Assembly: GCF_000159955.1 (NCBI RefSeq)
Contig: NZ_GG695970.1
Location: 184,892-195,466, forward strand
DNA: 10,575 bases
Source of the DNA: Paenibacillus sp. oral taxon 786 str. D14
GTDB taxonomy: Bacteria > Bacillota > Bacilli > Paenibacillales > Paenibacillaceae
Direction of reading: 5' to 3'
The position numbers and the translations under genes are program-made. Below the pieces are notes generated by a model. It had not been told where the DNA came from, ran no database searches, and saw only the letters and a program-made list of their open reading frames with translations. This document shows, piece after piece, positions 6,099-10,575 of this stretch. Position 1 is the stretch's first letter. Each line of letters starts with the position of its first letter.

Positions 6099-6992
6099 AT
6101 GTCTGAGAATTTATCGACCAAGGAACCAGCATATGGCCGACGTCGCTTCACGCTGCAGGCGGACTGTGAGCAATGCTTTGGCTTGTGTTGTGCGGCCCTG
6201 CCTTTTGCGGCTTCGGTGGACTTCGCTGCGGACAAAGCGGCTGGACAGCCCTGCGGCCATTTGCGGGATGACTTCCGCTGCGGGATTCACGGCAGTCTGC
6301 AGGAGCAGGGGTACCGGGGGTGTACCTTTTATGACTGCTTTGGCGCAGGGCAACGAGTGTCTCAGGTGACTTTCGCCGGGTTAAGTTGGCGTCAGGTGCC
6401 CGGATCGGCAAAGCCGATGTTTGATGTGTTCCCGGTCATGTGGCAGCTGCATGAATTGCTCTGGTACTTGGATGAAGCGTTAAGTCTACCTCAGGTCAGC
6501 CATTTACATGAACGTTTGCGGATTCGTTATGACGAGACGGAACGGTTGACCTCCGCCAAGCTGGACGACTTGCTCAGCTATGATGTGGCAGCGCATCGCG
6601 CGAAGGTCAACGAGCTGCTGCTGGAGGTGAGCAAGCGCGTCCGCGCTGAAGCGCTGCGGAAGGCCGGAACTGCTTCCGGACGCCGCAGAAGCTTTGGGCG
6701 TGGTGCCGACTTGATCAGCGCCAAGCTGCGGGGCGCCGATTTGCGCGGCATATATTTAAGAGGTGCTTACCTTATCGCCGCGGATCTGCGGGGAGCGGAC
6801 CTTCGCGGCGCCGACATGATTGGCGCAGACCTGCGGGATGCCGATGTAAGGGGAGCTGATCTATCAGAGAGCCTGTTCCTGACGCAAGCTCAGATCAATG
6901 CCGCCAAAGGAGACGCGGCTACCAAGCTGCCTCCCCTCCTCAAACGGCCCTTCTATTGGGAAGGAGCTTCGGGGAGGAAAGAAGCGAGATGA
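6099..6992 (+). CDS. Cysteine-cluster plus pentapeptide-repeat protein
   Basis: A 297-residue protein in three parts. Residues 20-85 hold eight cysteines: C23, C26, C30, C31 (CxxCxxxCC), C52 (PCGHL), C61 (FRCGIH), C75 and C80 (GCTFYDCFGAG). The spacing suits a zinc or iron-sulphur site, like the YkgJ-type clusters. Residues 86-200 are helical and charged. Residues 202-260 form about a dozen pentapeptide units (GADLI, GADLR, GAYLI, AADLR, GADMI and so on), which build a right-handed square beta-helix. Some pentapeptide proteins mimic DNA and protect gyrase, but most have no known task. The N-terminal half looks like a recurrent family seen in Gram-positives. No signal peptide is seen. TATATT at 6055-6060 could be a -10, but no matching -35 is present. 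The stop overlaps the next start (ATGA, 6989-6992), so translation is coupled to the AraC regulator. Confidence 0.85.
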   Translation: MSENLSTKEPAYGRRRFTLQADCEQCFGLCCAALPFAASVDFAADKAAGQPCGHLRDDFRCGIHGSLQEQGYRGCTFYDCFGAGQRVSQVTFAGLSWRQVPGSAKPMFDVFPVMWQLHELLWYLDEALSLPQVSHLHERLRIRYDETERLTSAKLDDLLSYDVAAHRAKVNELLLEVSKRVRAEALRKAGTASGRRRSFGRGADLISAKLRGADLRGIYLRGAYLIAADLRGADLRGADMIGADLRDADVRGADLSESLFLTQAQINAAKGDAATKLPPLLKRPFYWEGASGRKEAR

Positions 6993-7903
6993 ACGATTAC
7001 CAGGAAAGGGTCGACCAGGTCTGCAAATATATCGATGCGCATTTGCATCACAAGCTCAATTTGGATCAATTGGCAGAATTGTCCCACTTCTCCAAGTATC
7101 ATTTCTCGCGGATTTTTGCCTCGGTGACGGGGGAGACGCCGTTTGCGTACATCACCAAGCAGCGCTTAGCCCGGGCCGCGGCTTACTTGCGGGAGACCAA
7201 CCAATCCGTGCTGGAAATTGCGCTGGGATGCGGGTTTGAGTCTGCTTCGAGCTTTAATGCGGCGTTCAAGAAGCACTTTGGTCGTACACCAACCGAGATG
7301 CGAGAGCAAGCCCGGCAAGATCGCAATATTTCGCAAGCGGACCGCAATCGGCAGGAAGCCGGTGCCGCGCCAAACCCTTATCATCAAACTGTAAAAAACA
7401 ATTTATTGAGGAGGGTTTGGCAAATGCAAGCCACGATTGTAGAGCTTCCTTTGATGGAAGCCGCGTATGTGAGACATGTCGGAAGTTATCTGGAAACCTA
7501 TCAGGCATGGGCAAAGTTAGGCATGTGGGCGGCGCAGCATCAGCTGTTTCCGCCGGAGCAATCTTTTATCGGGATATCTCTGGATGATCCGGCGGTAACC
7601 GAAGAGGAGGAATGCCGATACGATGCCTGCGTCACCGTACCGGATACGCTAAGCCGTGCGGATGCGCCGCCGGAGATCGGCTTCCAAACGCTGCCTGGAG
7701 GGCTTTATGCCAAGTTTAATTTTTATGATACACCGGATAAGCTTGCGCTGCTGTACCAGAGCATATTCGGAAATTGGCTGCCGGACAGCGAATACGATCC
7801 GGATGATCGATACTGCCTGGAGTTTAGCATGAACGATCCGGCGCAGGATCCGCAAGGCAAGGCGAAGGTCGATTTATACATTCCGATCAAAGCAAGGGCA
7901 TAA
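6989..7903 (+). CDS. AraC-family regulator with C-terminal GyrI-like effector-binding domain
   Basis: A 304-residue transcription factor with the DNA-binding domain first. Residues 8-106 hold two helix-turn-helix units: LNLDQLAELSHFSKYHFSRIF, then SVLEIALGCGFESASSFNAAF and KKHFGRTPTEMR, the AraC/XylS signature. A polar linker (107-145) leads to a GyrI/SbmC-like small-molecule domain (146-304), starting ATIVELPLMEAAYVRHVGSY and ending VDLYIPI. Such proteins usually switch genes for drug or metabolite response. GGGGAGG at 6971-6977 supports the ATG at 6989; a GTG at 6956 is in frame but less likely. It overlaps the pentapeptide gene by four bases, so that gene may be its target or partner. Inside the linker a very good ribosome site stands before Met146 (see the separate entry), so the effector domain could also be made alone. 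Confidence 0.93.
   Translation: MNDYQERVDQVCKYIDAHLHHKLNLDQLAELSHFSKYHFSRIFASVTGETPFAYITKQRLARAAAYLRETNQSVLEIALGCGFESASSFNAAFKKHFGRTPTEMREQARQDRNISQADRNRQEAGAAPNPYHQTVKNNLLRRVWQMQATIVELPLMEAAYVRHVGSYLETYQAWAKLGMWAAQHQLFPPEQSFIGISLDDPAVTEEEECRYDACVTVPDTLSRADAPPEIGFQTLPGGLYAKFNFYDTPDKLALLYQSIFGNWLPDSEYDPDDRYCLEFSMNDPAQDPQGKAKVDLYIPIKARA
7409..7426 (+). promoter_or_regulatory. Internal ribosome binding site and start codon before the GyrI-like domain
   Basis: AGGAGGG at 7409-7415 stands eight bases before an in-frame ATG at 7424. From there to 7903 is a 159-residue GyrI-like domain, the normal size of a stand-alone member. The preceding 30 bases are AT-rich, unlike the rest of the gene, and look like a former intergenic spacer now read through as linker. 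Confidence 0.5.
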
Positions 7904-7951
7904 GACAAAGAGATATTTTAAGGTGATAGAGAACACAACAGGAGGAGCCCC

Positions 7952-8677
7952 ATGTCTTATACGCATATTTTATTCGACGCGGATGATACGTTATTTGATT
8001 ACCCGAAGGCGGAAAACCACGCCTTGAGCCGGACGCTCACGGAGGCGGGAATCCCTTGCACCGACGAAGTGATGAAGGCGTACCAGACCATTAACCAGCA
8101 ACTGTGGCGCGATTTGGAGCAAGGACTGGTGAAGCAGGCCGCTTTGCGGACAGAACGGTTCACCAGACTGGTGAAGGAGCTCGGCGTAACTCCCCGCTCT
8201 CAAGTCGAAGAGATCAGCGAGCGTTATTTGGAACTGCTCGGAGAGGGAACCTTCCTGCTGGAAGGCGCTTATGAGCTCTGCCGCGATTTAAAGGAAGCCG
8301 GGTTTCATCTGGCGATCATCACCAACGGCATCAAAAAGGTGCAGGCAAACCGAATTGCCGGATCGGCATTGGCGAAGATGTTCGAGGCCGTCATCGTTTC
8401 CGAAGACACGGGGTATTCGAAGCCGCATCCGGGGATTTTTGACTATGCGTTTGAAGCATTGGGGCTTCGGCAGACGGACAAAAGCCGGGTGTTAATCGTT
8501 GGGGATTCGTTGACTTCTGACATGAAGGGCGGTCTTAATTACGGGATCGATACTTGCTGGTATAACCCGTATCACCGCCCGAATACGCTTAATTTGCGGC
8601 CAACTTACGAGATTCGCCGCTTGGCCGAAGTCAAGACGTTGGTCGGAGTTGGGGGAAGTCCTTCGGTGGACCACTGA
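7952..8677 (+). CDS. HAD-family phosphatase, YjjG-like (noncanonical pyrimidine nucleotidase type)
   Basis: A 241-residue soluble hydrolase. Motif I is DADDTLFD, with nucleophile D9 and acid/base D11. A helical C1 cap follows (about residues 17-95). Motif II is AIITNG, motif III the Lys in GYSKPHPGIF, and motif IV LIVGDSLTSDMKGG with the Mg-binding acids. The LFDADDTLFD start, GYSKP and VGDSLTSD strings are those of YjjG/YfnB-type proteins. In E. coli YjjG removes phosphate from nucleoside monophosphates, including abnormal pyrimidines. The exact substrate here is inferred from similarity. AGGAGG just upstream (near 7940) sits at good spacing for the ATG at 7952. The gene lies 48 bases after the AraC gene. 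All catalytic residues are present. Confidence 0.9.
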   Translation: MSYTHILFDADDTLFDYPKAENHALSRTLTEAGIPCTDEVMKAYQTINQQLWRDLEQGLVKQAALRTERFTRLVKELGVTPRSQVEEISERYLELLGEGTFLLEGAYELCRDLKEAGFHLAIITNGIKKVQANRIAGSALAKMFEAVIVSEDTGYSKPHPGIFDYAFEALGLRQTDKSRVLIVGDSLTSDMKGGLNYGIDTCWYNPYHRPNTLNLRPTYEIRRLAEVKTLVGVGGSPSVDH

Positions 8678-8723
8678 GAACAACCATCTGATCGTTTATC
8701 ATTAGGGTGAGGAGTTGATAGGT

Positions 8724-8885
8724 ATGGCCAGTGCAGGGATCATTGGGGTGCTTCCCGCCCTCCTATTCTTGTTCTATCTCGTTATCGCCGGCTTAGGTTT
8801 ATATGCCTTGATTCTGTTTATTAAACTGGCCCGTCGGGGGATCGAAGCCCTGGATATTTATCTGCGGGACAACAGAGGAAGGTAA
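8724..8885 (+). CDS. Small single-span membrane protein, 53 residues
   Basis: GGTGAGGAG at 8705-8713 precedes an ATG at 8724, and the frame runs 53 codons to TAA at 8883-8885. The product has a short N-terminal segment, one long hydrophobic span (about residues 8-33: VLPALLFLFYLVIAGLGLY and on), then a basic/amphipathic tail, KLARRGIEALDIYLRDNRGR. The positive residues after the span suggest the C-terminus is inside. Similar short 'LIKLAKRGI-ALDIYI' proteins are, to my memory, common in Paenibacillus and have no assigned role. It fills the gap between the HAD phosphatase and the following acetyltransferase, with 33 bases to the latter's start. I do not recognise a function. Confidence 0.72.
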   Translation: MASAGIIGVLPALLFLFYLVIAGLGLYALILFIKLARRGIEALDIYLRDNRGR

Positions 8886-8918
8886 TTCGAAATCGCGAAA
8901 CCAAGGAGGGGCTAGTGC

Positions 8919-9422
8919 GTGGACGTTCGAATCGCACCCATTTTACCGTCTCAAAGCTCGCTGTTTTTTAATTTATTTCAGCTGTACTTGCATGATTTAT
9001 CGGCGTTTACCGGCGAGGAACCGGGGGAAGACGGGCGATTTGATCTGGCGAACACTTACCTTTACTTGGAGCGGGAAGAACTGCATCCTTATTTCATCTA
9101 TTGTTCGGGGAAAGTAGCCGGCTTCATTCTGGTTTGCGCCCCACCGTTTGTGCCCGAGGAGATCGACTTTACGGTGCAGGAGATGTTCGTGCTTCATAAA
9201 TATCGCGGAGGAAAAACGGCGGAGACGGCCGCCTTCGAAATTTTGCGGCGCTTGAAGGGCCAAATCCGGGTGGAGCAGTTGCAGAATAACGCCATTGCCG
9301 TAGCTTTCTGGAAGAAGATTTACCGGAAACAAGGCATCTCTTTCGTCGAGACGATCGAACGCGTGGAAATCGAGGGGTTGCCCGGCCTCCACGAGGTTCT
9401 AGCTCAAACTTTCTCGTTGTAA
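8919..9422 (+). CDS. Predicted GNAT-like acetyltransferase (COG5628-like), GTG start
   Basis: A 167-residue protein with the outline of a divergent Gcn5-related acetyltransferase. YFIYCSGKVAGFILV supplies strands 2-3 and VQEMFVLHKYRGGKTAETAA supplies strand 4 plus the CoA loop. A long helix, FEILRRLKGQIRVEQL, and AVAFWKKIYRKQGI near the end complete it. The loop RGGKTA departs from the usual Q/R-x-x-G-x-G/A pattern but fits predicted acetyltransferases of this group. AAGGAGGG at 8903-8910, eight bases before the GTG at 8919, fixes the start; no in-frame ATG lies nearby. The substrate is unknown. No intrinsic terminator lies directly after it, but a hairpin with a T-run follows at 9482. Confidence 0.82.
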   Translation: MDVRIAPILPSQSSLFFNLFQLYLHDLSAFTGEEPGEDGRFDLANTYLYLEREELHPYFIYCSGKVAGFILVCAPPFVPEEIDFTVQEMFVLHKYRGGKTAETAAFEILRRLKGQIRVEQLQNNAIAVAFWKKIYRKQGISFVETIERVEIEGLPGLHEVLAQTFSL

Positions 9423-9443
9423 ACGAACGCGAATACTCGAATC

Positions 9444-9472
9444 GGTCTGAAATTATGTATAATGAGAAGACC
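9444..9472. promoter_or_regulatory. Operator-like dyad over a perfect -10 box
   Basis: GGTCT (9444-9448) pairs with AGACC (9468-9472), and inside them ATTAT (9452-9456) pairs with ATAAT (9459-9463). The TATAAT hexamer is 9458-9463, so a dimer bound here would block the polymerase. No T-run follows, so it is not a terminator. No convincing -35 is seen 16-18 bases upstream. A start near 9470 would give the cupin gene a leader of about 70 bases. Confidence 0.4.
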
Positions 9473-9481
9473 AACGTATGA

Positions 9482-9521
9482 CCCGGCCCCAGTAAGCAAT
9501 GATCGGCGGCCGGGCATTTTT
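9482..9521 (+). terminator. GC-rich hairpin with T-run ahead of the cupin gene
   Basis: CCCGGCC (9482-9488) pairs with GGCCGGG (9508-9514); the loop has 19 bases, and CA plus five Ts follow. It could end the acetyltransferase transcript. If the TATAAT at 9458 is a real promoter, it instead lies inside the cupin leader and could act as an attenuator. Confidence 0.65.
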
Positions 9522-9539
9522 GTATTAAGGGGGATCATC

Positions 9540-10046
9540 ATGCATCTTTTTTCTGCGGACCGCGTGAAGTTTCATCAGAAGCAATCGCCCGTTCCAGAGT
9601 TCGCTTGGCATACGAGCGAGCGCTTGGCGGAGCTGGCTGGTTCCAAGCATTTGACGTTTGATATCCGTTCGCTGGATCCGGGGAAGTACTCCTTTCCTTA
9701 TCATTTTCATCGCAATGCGGAGGAACTCTTCGTCATTCTGGAAGGCAGTGCGATGCTTCGGACGCCGGAAGGGCATCAGGAAGTACATGCCGGGGATATC
9801 GTGTTCTTCGAAATGGGGCCCTCGGGGGCGCACCAGCTGTTTAACCATACGGAGAAGCCGTGCAAGTAACTGGATATCCGAACGAACATGGGGCTGGACG
9901 TTTGTGAATATCCTGATTCAGGGAAGATCAATATTTTACCCTACCAGGAAGTTTACGAGAGCGCCGGCCAAGTCGATTATTTCAAAGGCGAGGATCAGGT
10001 GGCAGCCAAGTGGGGAGCGAAGGAGAACGGGAAAGAGAATGAGTAA
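9540..10046 (+). pseudogene. Cupin-domain protein with an in-frame stop
   Basis: AAGGGGGA at 9527-9534 precedes the ATG at 9540. The first 109 codons make a complete cupin barrel: SFPYHFHRNAEELFVILEG (motif 1, two His and a Glu as metal ligands), AMLRTPEGHQEVHAGDIVFF, and MGPSGAHQLFNHTEKP (motif 2, the third His). A TAA at 9867-9869 then interrupts the frame after KPCK. The same frame stays open for 58 more codons, LDIRTNMGLDVCEYPDSGK and so on, ending in GKENE at a TAA (10044-10046). The downstream part keeps sensible protein composition and directly continues the usual 'KYLDIRT' string, so the stop most likely replaced a Tyr codon (TAC/TAT). The shortened product keeps every metal ligand and might fold, but would lack its C-terminal third. 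The role is unknown; cupins serve as enzymes, binders or regulators. Confidence 0.8.
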
Positions 10047-10063
10047 CCAATGGAGAGATCTAG

Positions 10064-10570
10064 ATGATTGAGATTAGAGAAATTCGAGTGGATGACACTG
10101 AGCGTTTTTTGAAACTATGCCTGCAACTGGACCAAGAAACGAAATTTATGCTCTATGAACCGGGAGAACGTACCACGACGGCTGAGGAACAGCGGGAGCG
10201 GATTCAATCGATCCTGTCCGAGGTTGGCTCCACGATTCTGGTAGCGGAGGATCAAGGCCAGTTGGTGGGTTATTTGGCCGTGTTTGGCGGGCAGGCAAAG
10301 CGAACGAAGCATGTGGGTTACATCGTGGTTGGCATCACTCAAGCCTACTCGGGCAAAGGGATAGGAACACGCTTATTCCAGGCAGCTGAGGCATGGCGTG
10401 CGCAGACGGAGCTCACCAAGTTCGAGTTAACGGTGATGATCCCTAATGAACGGGCCGTTGCCCTGTACAAGAAAATGGGATTTGAAGTCGAGGGCGTCAA
10501 ACGAAATTCGATTCGAGTGGATGGAAACTACGTTGATGAGTATTATATGGGCAAAATATTTGAGGCCTAA
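10064..10570 (+). CDS. GNAT family N-acetyltransferase
   Basis: A complete 168-residue acetyltransferase. IEIREIRVDDTERFLKLC opens the fold. TILVAEDQGQLVGYLAVFG gives strands 2-3 and HVGYIVVGITQAYSGKGIG gives strand 4 and the acetyl-CoA loop (SGKGIG; the first position is Ser rather than Gln or Arg). Then comes FELTVMIPNERAVALYKKMGF, the 'N..A..LY.K.GF' ending, followed by EGVKRNSIRVDGNYVDEYYM. That tail is common in RimJ/RimL- and SpeG-like members. The ATG at 10064 has GGAGAG at 10052-10057 upstream. It lies 17 bases after the cupin frame's final stop, so the two are probably one transcript. Only five bases of the window follow. The target amine is unknown. It is the third acetyltransferase in this window, but the three are not close copies. 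Confidence 0.9.
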   Translation: MIEIREIRVDDTERFLKLCLQLDQETKFMLYEPGERTTTAEEQRERIQSILSEVGSTILVAEDQGQLVGYLAVFGGQAKRTKHVGYIVVGITQAYSGKGIGTRLFQAAEAWRAQTELTKFELTVMIPNERAVALYKKMGFEVEGVKRNSIRVDGNYVDEYYMGKIFEA

Positions 10571-10575
10571 TCCTT

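Noticed and set aside
8997..9392. 131-codon open frame on the minus strand
   Set aside because: It is fully antisense to the GNAT-like gene whose start and Shine-Dalgarno site are good; no recognisable motif.

Overview
The window looks like part of a chromosome of a moderate-GC, Gram-positive spore-former, most likely Paenibacillus or a close Paenibacillaceae relative. The basis is the Bacillus-type Shine-Dalgarno sites (AGGAGG variants), the Firmicute intrinsic terminators, a secreted stalk-domain (copper amine oxidase N-terminal-like) protein, a DUF4085-like protein, and many small stand-alone acetyltransferase, DinB, HAD and AraC genes. This assignment is inference from protein families; there is no rRNA marker. 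Every gene I can support is on the + strand.

Layout. 1-1281: the tail of an unidentified protein, a DUF4085-like protein that probably starts at a TTG, and a GNAT acetyltransferase. 1295-3251: an OmpR-class response regulator and its histidine kinase, overlapping by 4 bases, both broken by several lesions and closed by a strong terminator. 3252-3773: a 520-base gene-free region holding the terminator, a four-copy inverted repeat family, an array of TTACAA-containing units, a probable -10 box, and a leader RNA that can form two mutually exclusive helices over the Shine-Dalgarno site of the next gene. 3774-4593: a lipoprotein gene broken by two frameshifts. 4636-5346: an intact secreted stalk-domain protein followed by a terminator. 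5569-7903: a DinB-family protein, a cysteine-cluster plus pentapeptide-repeat protein, and an overlapping AraC-GyrI regulator. 7952-9422: a YjjG-like HAD phosphatase, a 53-residue single-span membrane protein, and a second acetyltransferase. 9444-10570: an operator-like dyad over a TATAAT box, a terminator-like hairpin, a cupin gene with an in-frame stop, and a third GNAT acetyltransferase.

How the parts relate. The response regulator, kinase and lipoprotein look like a former signalling unit and its target: all three carry lesions while the neighbouring genes are intact, and TTACAA direct repeats 11 bp apart, the type of site OmpR-class regulators bind, lie just upstream of the lipoprotein promoter. 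The most interesting material is the non-coding block 3303-3776: the repeats, the operator-like array and the candidate translational switch. I found no phage, insertion sequence, CRISPR array or defence system.
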